A DNA stretch of 10,453 nt from an uncultured Eubacteriales bacterium (GCA_900542395.1 UQNM01000074.1:1-10453); one strand, 5' to 3'. Shown: positions 1-8,235, counted from the stretch's first letter. Numbers and translations: made by a program. The notes: a model not told the origin generated them from the sequence alone.

Positions 1-36
1 TCTTGTCAAGGCCGCGAGCCGCCATAAGTCATCGAA

Positions 37-588
37 CTATTTTGTTGAATTTGCTTTGATTCCGAGTTTTTTCATCAAATCGACGGCGTACCAAATCAGC
101 GCAACCATCGACAGCGCGACGGAAATCCACAGCAGCGTATCGGCGATCTGCGTCAGCGCCAGAAAACGCGCGATGATAGACAGCACGAAAACCACAGTCG
201 TCACCTTGCCGATGGGCAGCGCGTAGACAACGACGCCGCGCTTGAGCGCCACGCCGCCGCCGATCACCATCGTCACTTCCTTGACGAGGATGATGGCCAG
301 CACCCAGAGCGGAATCTGCCCGTCGGAAACAAACAGACCAAGCAGCGTCACCAGAGACAGCTTATCTGCCAGCGGATCAAGCAGCTTGCCCAGCGCGGTG
401 ATCTGGTTGAACTTGCGGGCGATAATGCCGTCCAGCGCATCGGTCAGCATCGCGGCCAGATAAGCGATCAGCGCGCCGGTCGCGTCCCCGATTATGAACC
501 GCCAGACGACGACGGGCAGAAGCAAAATCCGCACCACCGTCAGGGCGTTCGGAATGTTGATGATTTGATCCTGTTTAATATGCTCCAC
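37..588 (-). CDS. pgsA: CDP-diacylglycerol--glycerol-3-phosphate 3-phosphatidyltransferase
   Basis: The product is a 183-residue integral membrane enzyme of the CDP-alcohol phosphatidyltransferase family. By family knowledge it joins CDP-diacylglycerol and glycerol-3-phosphate to give phosphatidylglycerol phosphate, the committed step to phosphatidylglycerol and cardiolipin. The full family motif D-x2-DG-x2-AR-x8-G-x3-D-x3-D is visible, with D50, D53, G54, A57, R58, G67, D71 and D75. About five hydrophobic segments follow one another (near residues 15-32, 37-49, 77-108, 119-142 and 151-168), and the length is typical of PgsA. The start is GTG at 588, preceded by a purine-rich AGAAGGG site about 8 bases upstream; no ATG lies nearby in frame. 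It is separated from the ABC-F gene upstream by 162 bases with its own promoter, so it is probably transcribed alone or with a gene beyond the left edge. The specific substrate is inferred from overall similarity to PgsA; other CDP-alcohol transferases share the motif. Confidence 0.93.
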   Translation of the reverse strand: MEHIKQDQIINIPNALTVVRILLLPVVVWRFIIGDATGALIAYLAAMLTDALDGIIARKFNQITALGKLLDPLADKLSLVTLLGLFVSDGQIPLWVLAIILVKEVTMVIGGGVALKRGVVVYALPIGKVTTVVFVLSIIARFLALTQIADTLLWISVALSMVALIWYAVDLMKKLGIKANSTK

Positions 589-614
589 GGCGTGTCCCTT
601 CTTCCTGCTGTCTC

Positions 615-623
615 AGTATACCA
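615..623 (-). promoter_or_regulatory. Extended -10 promoter for pgsA
   Basis: On the minus strand the sequence reads TGG TATACT, an extended -10 element with a 5/6 match to TATAAT, about 27 bases before the pgsA GTG. Transcription would start near 607. The -35 region is poor (GGCACA at a 17-base spacing), which fits dependence on the extended -10. The rest of the 589-750 gap shows no clear terminator for the ABC-F gene and no other gene. Confidence 0.55.
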
Positions 624-750
624 TAAAAACGATGCCGTGTGCCGCTAGCCAGACAACTTTTTTAACGTATGGAAAATTGCGCAAAACCGCCTGTGTGAGC
701 AGAGCCTTGATGCTTCGCGGACTTCGGCGGGGATAAAAGCCGGTCTTTGC

Positions 751-2373
751 TTACGCCTGCATGAGCGCTTCGCGCTGCTGCGCGGCGATTTCGCTTTCGA
801 TATAATCGTCGTAGCTCTCGCGGCGATCGACAAGGCCGCCCGGCAGGATCTCCATGATGCGGTTGGCGACGGTCTGAATACATTCGTGATCCTGCGTCGC
901 AAAGAGCATCGAACCGGTAAATTCGATCATGCCCTTGTTCAGCGCCGTGATGGATTCCAGATCGAGGTGGTTCGTCGGCTCGTCAAGAATCAGCACGTTC
1001 GCGCCGGAGAGCATCGTGCGCGCCAGCATGCAGCGCACCTTCTCGCCGCCGGAGAGCACGCGCGCGGGCTTGAGCGCTTCCTCGCCAGAAAAGAGCATGC
1101 GCCCCAGCCAGCCGCGGATATCGCTTTCATACTGGCTCTGGGAGAACTGGCGCAGCCAGTCAATCAGGTTATATTCGCAGTTGTCAAAATATTTGCCGTT
1201 GTCCTTGGGGAAATAGCTCTGGCTGGTGGTCACGCCCCACTTGAAACTGCCCTCATCCGGCTCCATCTCGCCCATGAGAATCTGGAACAGCGTGGTGCGC
1301 GCCAGCTCGTCCGTGCCGACGAAGGCCACCTTGTCGCCGGGGGTCAGCACGAAGGAGATGTTGTTGAGCACCTTGCGGCCGTTGACGGTCTTGGAGAGGT
1401 TGGTCACGGTCAGCAGATCGTTGCCGATATCGCGATCCGGCTTCCACGCGATATACGGATAGCGGCGGGAGGAAGGCGGATAGTAGTTTTCCATTTGCAG
1501 GTTATCCAGCAGCTTCTTTCGGCTCGTCGCCTGCTTGTGCTTGCTGGCGTTGGCGGAGAAACGCTGAATAAACGTCTGCAATTCCTTGATCTTCTGCTCG
1601 TTCTTCTTGTCGATGTCCTTCTGCTGGCGCGCCACCATCTGGGTGTATTCATACCAGAAGTCGTAGTTGCCGACATACATCTGGATCTTGCCGAAGTCGA
1701 TGTCGCAGATATGCGTGCAGACCTTGTTGAGGAAGTGACGGTCGTGGCTGACGACAATGACCGTATTCGGAAAATCCAGCAGGAAGTTTTCCAGCCAGCG
1801 GACGGATTGGATATCCAGATAGTTCGTCGGTTCGTCCAGCAGCAGGATGTCCGGGTTTCCGAACAGCGCCTGCGCCAGCAGCACCTTGACCTTCTGGCTG
1901 CCGTCCAGCTCGCTCATCAGTTTATGCTCAAGGTCGAGGCTGATGCCCAGACCCGTGAGAATCGTTTCCGCGTTGCTCTCGGCGCTCCAGCCGTCCAGCT
2001 CGGCGAACTCGCCCTCCAGCTCGCTGGCGCGCTCGCCGTCCGCGTCGGTGAAATCCTCTTTGGCGTAAAGCTCGTCCTTTTCCTTCATAATCTCATAGAG
2101 GCGCTTGTGCCCCATGATGACCGTTTGCAGCACTTCATAGCTGTCAAACTCAAAGTGGTTCTGGCGCAGGACGGCCATGCGCTCGCCGGGGGTGATGACC
2201 ACTTCGCCCGTGGTCGGCTCCAGCTCGCCAGAGAGCACCTTCAGGAAAGTCGATTTGCCCGTTCCGTTTGCGCCGATGATGCCGTAGCAGTTACCGGCGG
2301 TGAATTTAATGTTGACGTTCTTAAAGAGCGGCTTTCCGCTGTAAGAAAGGGAAATATTTTGGGTTGCGATCAT
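751..2373 (-). CDS. ykpA: ABC-F family ATPase, YkpA/YbiT type
   Basis: A 540-residue soluble protein with two ABC ATPase domains and no membrane segment, so an ABC-F protein (ribosome-associated translation factor class) and not a transporter. Domain 1 has Walker A GANGTGKST (34-42), signature LDGSQ (156-160), Walker B ending D180-E181 and switch SHDR (209-212). A charged linker (about 245-300) carries the RFSANASK stretch typical of the group. Domain 2 has Walker A GTDELARTT (353-361), signature LSGGE (440-444), Walker B ending D464-E465 and TQDH (493-496) where SHDH is usual. From memory, length and order match B. subtilis YkpA; that role is poorly defined. The start is taken as ATG at 2373 because AAGGAG lies at 2385-2390, 11 bases upstream; an in-frame GTG at 2403 would add ten residues but has no SD. 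The promoter lies directly upstream. Assignment to ABC-F is very safe; the exact subfamily is less so. Confidence 0.9.
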   Translation of the reverse strand: MIATQNISLSYSGKPLFKNVNIKFTAGNCYGIIGANGTGKSTFLKVLSGELEPTTGEVVITPGERMAVLRQNHFEFDSYEVLQTVIMGHKRLYEIMKEKDELYAKEDFTDADGERASELEGEFAELDGWSAESNAETILTGLGISLDLEHKLMSELDGSQKVKVLLAQALFGNPDILLLDEPTNYLDIQSVRWLENFLLDFPNTVIVVSHDRHFLNKVCTHICDIDFGKIQMYVGNYDFWYEYTQMVARQQKDIDKKNEQKIKELQTFIQRFSANASKHKQATSRKKLLDNLQMENYYPPSSRRYPYIAWKPDRDIGNDLLTVTNLSKTVNGRKVLNNISFVLTPGDKVAFVGTDELARTTLFQILMGEMEPDEGSFKWGVTTSQSYFPKDNGKYFDNCEYNLIDWLRQFSQSQYESDIRGWLGRMLFSGEEALKPARVLSGGEKVRCMLARTMLSGANVLILDEPTNHLDLESITALNKGMIEFTGSMLFATQDHECIQTVANRIMEILPGGLVDRRESYDDYIESEIAAQQREALMQA

Positions 2374-2428
2374 GTGACCAGGTTCTCCTTTTTTCTGCTC
2401 CACATTCCAAAGTTTACATACATCCTTT

Positions 2429-2457
2429 ATTATCGCATAAAATCAACTTTTCTTCAA
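2429..2457 (-). promoter_or_regulatory. Sigma-A-like promoter for the ABC-F gene
   Basis: On the minus strand there is TTGAAG (-35, 2452-2457), a 17-base spacer and GATAAT (-10, 2429-2434), with TGC in front of the -10 forming an extended -10. The start point would be near 2422, giving a leader of about 49 bases before the ATG at 2373. The -35 begins only five bases after the stop of the methionine operon, and no terminator is seen between them, so read-through from that operon is possible. Confidence 0.62.
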
Positions 2458-2461
2458 GCCC

Positions 2462-4246
2462 TTATTCCGCCAAATTCCGGGTCTCGCGAATCACGCGGCA
2501 CACCAGTTCCACCCGCTGAAACGGCGTCATCATGTAATAGCCGTCAACAAAGGGCGAAATCCGGCTTGCCGCCTCCCTGCACAGCCGAACGGCCATGTCC
2601 TCGCCCTGCGCGCGATCGAGCCCCGCATAGGCGCGCACAACGGCCTCATCCACCGTGATGCCGTGCACCTCGCTCTGCAAAAACCGGGCGTTTTTCTCGC
2701 TGACCACCGGGAACAGGCCGCCAATGAGCTTTGCACCGCGCAATTCGTCCCTTGCCCGCTCCAAATGGAGCGCCGCCTGCTCGCTGAGCACCGGCTGCGT
2801 CAGAAAAGCCGACACGCCGCAATCCATCTTTTCCTTTGCCCGCTCCAATTCCAAATCAAAGCGCACCGCGTTGATGTTCAGGCCGCCGCAGACGAAAAAC
2901 GGTTCCGCCTCGCCGCTCTCACCCAGCCCGCGAATGAATTTCGCCAACACGCGGGAATTGAATTGATATACGCTCTTGACGCTGCCCCGGTCGCCGGTCG
3001 GAATCGGGTCGCCCGTCACGACCAGCACATTGTGCACATTCTCCATCGAAAGCCCCAGCAGCAGCGCCTTGGTTGCGTTCACGTTGCGGTCGCGGCAGGT
3101 CATATGCGGCAGTGCCTCAATGCCAAGCTCGCGCGACAATTTGCAGGCCAACAGGCTGGAATCCATTCTCGCTCGGCCAATCGGGCAATCCGCAATCGTG
3201 ATCGCGTCCGCGCCCGCCTGCTCAAGCTGACGCGCGCCCTCCATAAAGCCGCCGATATCCGCGCTCCGCGGCGGATCGAGCTCGACCAGCGTGATGCGCC
3301 GCCCCTGCTCAAGCCGACGCAGAATCCGGCTTCGACATTCTTTTTCCGGCAGCTGTGCCGCCTTTTCATCGCCCATCCGCACGCGCGGCGGCATCGGTGT
3401 CCCCAGCAGGCGGGCAATCTGCCGGATATGTTCGGGCGTTGTGCCGCAGCAGCCGCCGACAATCCGCGCCCCCGCCTTCACACATTCCATGACCTGCTGG
3501 GCGTAATACGCCGGCGCGCTGTCGTAATAGGTGCGTCCTTCTTCCACATGGGGATAGCCCGCGTTGGGCATGGCGCTCATCAGTTTATCCCCGACGTCCA
3601 GCGTAGAAAGAAGCTGCCGAATGTGATACGCCCCGCAGATGCAGTTCAGTCCGATGGCGTCCACCGCGCCGCAGGCGGACATTTGCAGCGCAAGCGCGCT
3701 CGCCTGTTCGCCCGCCCGCGTGAATCCATCCGCATCCGCCGCGAAGGAAACCATGATCCACGCATCCGGGCAGGACGCTTTGATGTGCGCCGCAGCCTCC
3801 GCAAGTCCTTCGCCGCTTTGCATGGTTTCAAACAGAAAGCACGTCGCGCCCACATTCAAAAACTGTTCGGCCATCGCGATATAGCATGCGGCGGCGTCCG
3901 CGCCCATCGGCGCGGGACCGATATCCGCAAACACAGCCGCGTCATACGCATCGCCCGCCCGACGAGCCAAATCGTATGCCGCCCGGATCAGCGCTTTCTG
4001 ATCGTCCTCATTTTCACACGCCAGCGAAACGTGCGCCGCAAACGTGTTCGTCTTGATCGCCCTGCATCCCGCCGCCAGATAAACGCGATGCAGCGCCAGA
4101 ACGCGCTGCGGCTGGGTCAGGCACAGGCGTTCTACGGCTTCGCCCTCTCCGCTCTGCGCGCAGAGCGCCGTGCCCGTCGCGCCGTCAAAAAGCAAAACGC
4201 CCTGCGTCAGCAGCTCGCGCACGCACGCCGAATCTCTGTATTCCAT
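2462..4246 (-). CDS. yitJ: Bifunctional homocysteine S-methyltransferase / methylenetetrahydrofolate reductase (YitJ type)
   Basis: A 594-residue cytosolic fusion. Residues 10-285 form a homocysteine S-methyltransferase barrel: the start motif LLFDGATGTAL, and the three zinc ligands C202 (GLNC) and C266-C267 (GGCCGTTP). Residues 317-590 form a methylenetetrahydrofolate reductase domain, with VELDPP including E322 at the position of the catalytic acid in the E. coli MetF FEFFPP motif, and VVTGDP. By family knowledge the C-terminal half makes 5-methyl-THF and the N-terminal half transfers a methyl group to homocysteine; the methyl donor of the N-terminal domain in this group is not evident from the sequence. 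It lies 18 bases after the metH stop with GGGGAG about 5 bases before its ATG, so it is the last gene of the methionine operon. It would supply methyl-THF to the MetH encoded just upstream. No truncation or missing key residue was seen. Confidence 0.92.
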   Translation of the reverse strand: MEYRDSACVRELLTQGVLLFDGATGTALCAQSGEGEAVERLCLTQPQRVLALHRVYLAAGCRAIKTNTFAAHVSLACENEDDQKALIRAAYDLARRAGDAYDAAVFADIGPAPMGADAAACYIAMAEQFLNVGATCFLFETMQSGEGLAEAAAHIKASCPDAWIMVSFAADADGFTRAGEQASALALQMSACGAVDAIGLNCICGAYHIRQLLSTLDVGDKLMSAMPNAGYPHVEEGRTYYDSAPAYYAQQVMECVKAGARIVGGCCGTTPEHIRQIARLLGTPMPPRVRMGDEKAAQLPEKECRSRILRRLEQGRRITLVELDPPRSADIGGFMEGARQLEQAGADAITIADCPIGRARMDSSLLACKLSRELGIEALPHMTCRDRNVNATKALLLGLSMENVHNVLVVTGDPIPTGDRGSVKSVYQFNSRVLAKFIRGLGESGEAEPFFVCGGLNINAVRFDLELERAKEKMDCGVSAFLTQPVLSEQAALHLERARDELRGAKLIGGLFPVVSEKNARFLQSEVHGITVDEAVVRAYAGLDRAQGEDMAVRLCREAASRISPFVDGYYMMTPFQRVELVCRVIRETRNLAE

Positions 4247-4264
4247 ATTTTCTCCCCATCTGCG

Positions 4265-6616
4265 TCAGCCGAGAATTGATTTGGCGATGTCGGCGGATTG
4301 CTTGGCATCCTTCGCGTAGTAATCCGCACCGATCTTTTTGGCATAGTCCGGCGTGAGCACCGCGCCGCCGACAATCACCGGCACATGCAGCCCGTTTTCA
4401 TGCAGACGCGCAATCGTCTTTTCCATGCTGGGCACGGTCGTCGTCATCAGCGCGGAAAGGCCGACGATCTTCGCGCCGTATTGCCGAACCGCCTCGACCA
4501 CGCGCTCCGCCGGTACGTCTCGCCCCAGATCGACGACGCGAAAACCGTAGTTTTCCAGCACGGTTCTAACGATGTTTTTTCCGATATCGTGAATGTCGCC
4601 TTCCACCGTGGCCAGCACAATCGGGCCTTTTCCTTCGCCCGCCGCGCCGCTTTGCCCGATGACCCGGCGCACCTCGTCAAATGCCGCGCCGGAGGCGGCT
4701 GCCGCATTCATAAGCTGCGGCAGAAAGATGATCTGCTTTTCGTATTGTTCGCCCACCGCGTCGAGCGCCGGAATCAGCTCTTTTTCCACCACGTCGAGCG
4801 GGGGCATGGTTTCCAGCAGTTCTCGCGCCGCTGCGGCGGCTTCGTCGCAAAGCCCCTTGGCGATTGCATCCGCAATGGAGAGCTTTACGCCGGTTTTTTT
4901 CTCCGTCTGCGGCTTGGGCTGCGCCGCGTGGCGCTCGATATAGGCCGCGCAGTGCGCGTCTTCGCCGCTGAGCACCCGGCAGGCGTCTACCGCGTCCATC
5001 ATTTCCTTCTGATTGGGGTTGATGATGGGCAGCGTCAGGCCGCTTTGAATGGCCTGCGTCAAAAATGCCTGCGTAACCAGCGCCCTCTGCGGCAGACCGA
5101 AAGAAATATTGGATACGCCGAGCACCGTTTCAAGCCCCAATTCACTGCGAACCTGCGCAACGGCTTCAAGCGTCTGCTTCACCTGATCCTGCTGCGCGGA
5201 AACCGTCAGCGTCAGGCAGTCAATCGCCACATTTTCCCGCGCAATGCCCGCTTCGAGCGCCGCGTTCAGAATCGTGCGCGCAAAACCCATGCGCGCCTCG
5301 CAGGTCGTCGGCAGTCCGTTTTCGCCCAGCGCGAGTCCGACAACCGCCGCGCCGTATTTTTTTGCAATCGGGAGCACCGCTTCCAGCGACGTGCGGGATG
5401 CGTTTACGCTGTTGACCATGCACTTTCCCGGCGCGGCGCGCAGACCCGCTTCAATCGCCTTCGGGCTAGAGGAATCAATCTGCAACGGAAGGCTCACCGC
5501 GCCGCTGATTGCCGTCACCACGCGGCGCATGGTTTCCGGCTCGTCGATATCGGGCAGCCCCACGTTGACGTCCAGAATCTGCGCGCCGGCTTCGGCCTGC
5601 TCAACCGCCTGCGCGACGATGTAATTCATGTCGCCCTCGCGGAGCGCCTGCTGAAAGCGCTTTTTTCCCGTCGGATTGATTCGCTCGCCGATCACGCGAA
5701 CGCCCTGCCCGAACGGACAGATTTCGCCCGCCGAACAGATTCCCCGCACGGTCTTTTCGTCCCATCGCGCTGCTTTTCCTTCCAGCGCCCGGCTGAGCGC
5801 CTCGATGAACGCGGGGGTCGTGCCGCAGCAGCCGCCGATATACGCCGCGCCGACGTCCGTAAGCGCCGCGCAATCCTGTGCAAATTCATCCGGTGCGGTA
5901 TGATACGCGCCCGTCTCCGGGTCGGGCAGACCGGCGTTCGGTTTGAGAATCATCGGCAGATTGGTGCATGTACGCATGGCCTGAAGAATCGGCGCGATTT
6001 CCTTCGGCCCAAGGGAGCAATTCACGCCCAGCGCGTCCACACCCAGCGCGTCCAGCGCCATCGCCGCCGCATCCGCACGGCAGCCAAGGAACGTTCGTCC
6101 GGAGGCCTCGAACGTCATCGAGGCAAACACCGGCAAATCGGAGCACTCTTTGGCCGCCAGGACGCCCGCGCGGAGCTCGTTCAAATCGGAAAACGTTTCA
6201 AAAAAAACGCCCTCCGCGCCCGCCGCCGCGCCCGCGCGAATCATTTGCGCATACAGCGCGTAGGCCTCGTCAAACTTGAGCGTCCCCAGCGGCTCAAGCA
6301 GTTCGCCGATGGGGCCGACATCGAGCAAAACCTTCGCATCCGTTCCCGCACAGGCGCGCTTTGCCACAGCGACAGACGCGCGAATGACGTCTTCCACCTC
6401 AAAGCCCGTTCCGGCCAGCTTGTGTGCGTTCGCGCAGAACGTGTTCGCCAGCAGCAGCCGTGTTCCCGCCTGCACATACTGCCGCTGTATGCCCTCCACA
6501 ACGTCCGCCGCCGTGATGGAAAGCGTCTCCGGGCGGTCGCCGAGCTTCAGCCCCGCTTTCTGGAGCATCGTTCCCATCGCGCCGTCGAGCAGCGTAATCG
6601 CTTTCGTATATGCCAT
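4265..6616 (-). CDS. metH: Cobalamin-dependent methionine synthase, core without activation domain
   Basis: A 783-residue protein with the MetH modules in order. Homocysteine domain: LLDGAMGTML (9-18), zinc ligands C200, C263 and C264 (GGCCGTTP). Pterin/methyl-THF domain: from VIGERINPTG (308-317) to about 545. Cobalamin cap: about 575-665. Cobalamin-binding Rossmann domain: DIHDIG (674-679), where H676 is the expected lower cobalt ligand, then GLSALMTTTV and IVGGAVLT. It ends right after this domain, so the roughly 330-residue SAM-binding activation domain of the long E. coli form is absent; that function is the gene just upstream. By family knowledge it moves the methyl group of methyl-THF to homocysteine through methylcobalamin. 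The start is ATG at 6616: GGAGG sits at 6624-6628, 7 bases away. An in-frame ATG at 6622 lies only one base from the SD, and the longer ORF to 6685 is not needed. The upstream gene stops 2 bases before, so translation is probably coupled. Confidence 0.95.
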   Translation of the reverse strand: MAYTKAITLLDGAMGTMLQKAGLKLGDRPETLSITAADVVEGIQRQYVQAGTRLLLANTFCANAHKLAGTGFEVEDVIRASVAVAKRACAGTDAKVLLDVGPIGELLEPLGTLKFDEAYALYAQMIRAGAAAGAEGVFFETFSDLNELRAGVLAAKECSDLPVFASMTFEASGRTFLGCRADAAAMALDALGVDALGVNCSLGPKEIAPILQAMRTCTNLPMILKPNAGLPDPETGAYHTAPDEFAQDCAALTDVGAAYIGGCCGTTPAFIEALSRALEGKAARWDEKTVRGICSAGEICPFGQGVRVIGERINPTGKKRFQQALREGDMNYIVAQAVEQAEAGAQILDVNVGLPDIDEPETMRRVVTAISGAVSLPLQIDSSSPKAIEAGLRAAPGKCMVNSVNASRTSLEAVLPIAKKYGAAVVGLALGENGLPTTCEARMGFARTILNAALEAGIARENVAIDCLTLTVSAQQDQVKQTLEAVAQVRSELGLETVLGVSNISFGLPQRALVTQAFLTQAIQSGLTLPIINPNQKEMMDAVDACRVLSGEDAHCAAYIERHAAQPKPQTEKKTGVKLSIADAIAKGLCDEAAAAARELLETMPPLDVVEKELIPALDAVGEQYEKQIIFLPQLMNAAAASGAAFDEVRRVIGQSGAAGEGKGPIVLATVEGDIHDIGKNIVRTVLENYGFRVVDLGRDVPAERVVEAVRQYGAKIVGLSALMTTTVPSMEKTIARLHENGLHVPVIVGGAVLTPDYAKKIGADYYAKDAKQSADIAKSILG

Positions 6617-6618
6617 CG

Positions 6619-7293
6619 TCATTCCTCCGTTATGTCTTCGCGTCTTGCAAATGCGCAGGTTTGGCGCGCCGAACACCCCTCGCATCCCTTCGGTCTTCGC
6701 GAAACCTGCGTTCGGCTGATCCCCAGAACGGCCGTCACCGATTTTCGCGGCATCAAAATCCCGCTTTGGCTGACCGTCAGCCCGATGGAGCGTCCGGCGT
6801 TCAGCACCTCGCAGATTTGCCCGGATTGCGCAAGCGGCATGTCGCCGTAGCCGGGGCTGAACCGATCCGTCAAATACAGCGCCTGCGCCGCCAGCTTTTC
6901 CCTCAGCGTCTCCTCCATCCGGTCGCAGACCGCCTCAATCGCCGCGCTGAGCACCGCATCCAGAATCAGCGCGTCCGCGGCACTCTTTGTCTGCGCCCGC
7001 AGAAGCACACGCTCGCTGTCCGCGCCCAGCGTCGCCGCCAGCAAAACCGTTTCATGGCAGACAGACAGCATTTCGCGCATATCCTCCCCCTGCGGGAAAA
7101 AGCGCGTTCCCTCGAGCGTTCCGTCCGGCAGGCGGACAAAGCGCCGCATGACTGCCCGCGGCTTCACCTGTTCAAGCGCCTCGTCTCTCATTCTCCTGAT
7201 CTGCTCCATCAACGGCGGCTCAACCGGCGTTCCGCGCCAGCCCAGAAAATGCAGGATTTCCCGCATGGGAATTTGCGACAGCGTCACTTGCAC
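6619..7293 (-). CDS. Stand-alone MetH activation-domain protein
   Basis: About 224 residues, resembling the C-terminal vitamin B12-dependent methionine synthase activation domain. Visible signs are the SAM-site-like RFSPGYGD (about 144-151) followed by RSIGLTVSQSGILMP and KSVTAVLG. By family knowledge this domain uses SAM and a reduced flavodoxin-like donor to re-methylate cobalamin that has oxidised to cob(II)alamin. The C-terminus carries a C-x2-C-x5-C cluster (C204, C207, C213) not found in the long E. coli MetH; it could bind metal, which is inference. It lies directly in front of a metH that lacks this domain, the same split as I recall for Thermotoga maritima. The start is uncertain: GTG codons lie at 7302, 7293 and 7287. 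The SD AAGGAGG at 7304-7310 is one base from 7302, too close, and ten from 7293, so 7293 is preferred. The stop lies 2 bases before metH. Confidence 0.9.
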   Translation of the reverse strand: MQVTLSQIPMREILHFLGWRGTPVEPPLMEQIRRMRDEALEQVKPRAVMRRFVRLPDGTLEGTRFFPQGEDMREMLSVCHETVLLAATLGADSERVLLRAQTKSAADALILDAVLSAAIEAVCDRMEETLREKLAAQALYLTDRFSPGYGDMPLAQSGQICEVLNAGRSIGLTVSQSGILMPRKSVTAVLGISRTQVSRRPKGCEGCSARQTCAFARREDITEE

Positions 7294-7303
7294 GGCGTTC
7301 ACG

Positions 7304-7310
7304 CCTCCTT
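7304..7310 (-). promoter_or_regulatory. SD site deciding the start of the MetH activation protein
   Basis: The minus strand reads AAGGAGG here, in the short gap after the TAA of the DprA-like gene. It is one base from the GTG at 7302 and ten from the GTG at 7293. Normal spacing is about 5-10, so 7293 is the likelier start codon. Confidence 0.6.
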
Positions 7311-7317
7311 CGCAGGT

Positions 7318-8235
7318 TTAGAGAAAAGATATCTGCTCCTCGGCGCACAACTGCTCGCCGATCGTCCGTTTTCCGCTCAAATCAATCCTTCGCGCGCCAT
7401 ATTCAAACAGCGCGCGGTTTCCCTCGAAATCCGCGCCGTCTCCGTCCGGCACGTAGACCGACGAGAAGTTGCCGCACAGCCCCGCCGTCGCCCCTCGCCA
7501 GCTCCCGCCAACGCCGTTTCTGGCCGCAACGACAATCGCATTTTTCCCCAACGCATAAATGGTATGGTTGCGCGCCAGCGCCCTCGCGGCGGAAAACGGC
7601 GCACCCGGCAGCGTCTCGCAGAGCAGCAGCAGCCTGCCCGTTTGCAGCGCCGCCGCTTCTTTTTCCCGCGCGCAGGCCTGCTCCGCAGAGATCGCCGGAA
7701 CGAGAATCAACGAACCGTCGGCGTCCAGCAGCGCATCCTGCGCCGCGCGATCCACGCCGCGCGCACCGCCGCAGACCATCGTTATCCCTTCTTCGGCCAG
7801 CATAGCGCCAAGCCGCGCCGCCATGTCGCTTGTCGCGGGCGCAATCTCCCTGCTGCCCGCCACCGCAACGGTTCGCCGCTCCAGCAGCGACGCATTTCCC
7901 TTCATAAAGAGGAAAAGCGGTTCCCGACCGCCGAGCGCGCGCAGCGCCTTCGGCCATTCCCTGCTTTCCGGCAGAATCAGGCGATATCCCTGCTTTTCAT
8001 AGGCTTCCAAACACAAAAGCGCGTCGCTCGTCCGGGTGAGAAGCATTTCCGCGCGTTCAAACGTCGCCTGCGGCAGCATGTCCGTTCGGCGCAGGACAAG
8101 GCCGGAGAGCGCGCCACATTCCATCATTCGCCGCACGGCCATGCGGGAAAACAGCGGCGGCATGGATTCGTCCCATGCGATGGGCGTAAGCAGGCACAAC
8201 CGGGCGCACGCCGTTTCCATCAGCCGATTTGTCAT
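7318..8235 (-). CDS. DprA/Smf-like Rossmann-fold protein, divergent
   Basis: About 305 residues. Residues 80-118 read like the linker region of DprA (GYRLILP, WPKALRALGG, EPLFLFMKGNASLL), and 121-285 like its Rossmann domain: VAVAGSR (123-129), CGGARGVD (155-162) and ARNHTIYALG (221-230). Compared with the DprA pattern, several conserved positions differ: SGxAxGID-x2-AH appears as CGGARGVD-x2-AQ, and the usual RNR is RNH. No C-terminal winged helix is visible. DprA loads RecA on single-stranded DNA during transformation; whether this protein binds DNA is unknown. It is the first gene of the methionine operon, with a promoter directly upstream and only 24 bases to the next gene, an unusual place for dprA. 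The start is set at ATG 8235, with AGGAG about ten bases upstream; ATG at 8253 is possible but would leave a leader of only about ten bases without SD. Membership of the DprA/SLOG fold is well supported, the role is not. Confidence 0.8.
   Translation of the reverse strand: MTNRLMETACARLCLLTPIAWDESMPPLFSRMAVRRMMECGALSGLVLRRTDMLPQATFERAEMLLTRTSDALLCLEAYEKQGYRLILPESREWPKALRALGGREPLFLFMKGNASLLERRTVAVAGSREIAPATSDMAARLGAMLAEEGITMVCGGARGVDRAAQDALLDADGSLILVPAISAEQACAREKEAAALQTGRLLLLCETLPGAPFSAARALARNHTIYALGKNAIVVAARNGVGGSWRGATAGLCGNFSSVYVPDGDGADFEGNRALFEYGARRIDLSGKRTIGEQLCAEEQISFL

Noticed and set aside
1..25. Possible start of a further minus-strand gene (ATG at 25, reading MAARGLDK to the window edge)
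   Set aside because: Only eight codons are visible and there is no SD; an earlier ATG at 33 meets a stop after eight codons. Not enough to call.
640..750. Possible terminator after the ABC-F gene
   Set aside because: Only a weak CGGC/GCCG pairing is found, without a T run directly after it.
645..902. Short minus-strand frames near the end of the ABC-F gene
   Set aside because: They sit in another frame over the ABC-F C-terminus and the gap, have no SD and resemble nothing known.
6617..6685. Longer N-terminus for MetH
   Set aside because: The extra 23 residues overlap the activation gene, are unlike MetH, and the SD at 6624-6628 fits the ATG at 6616.
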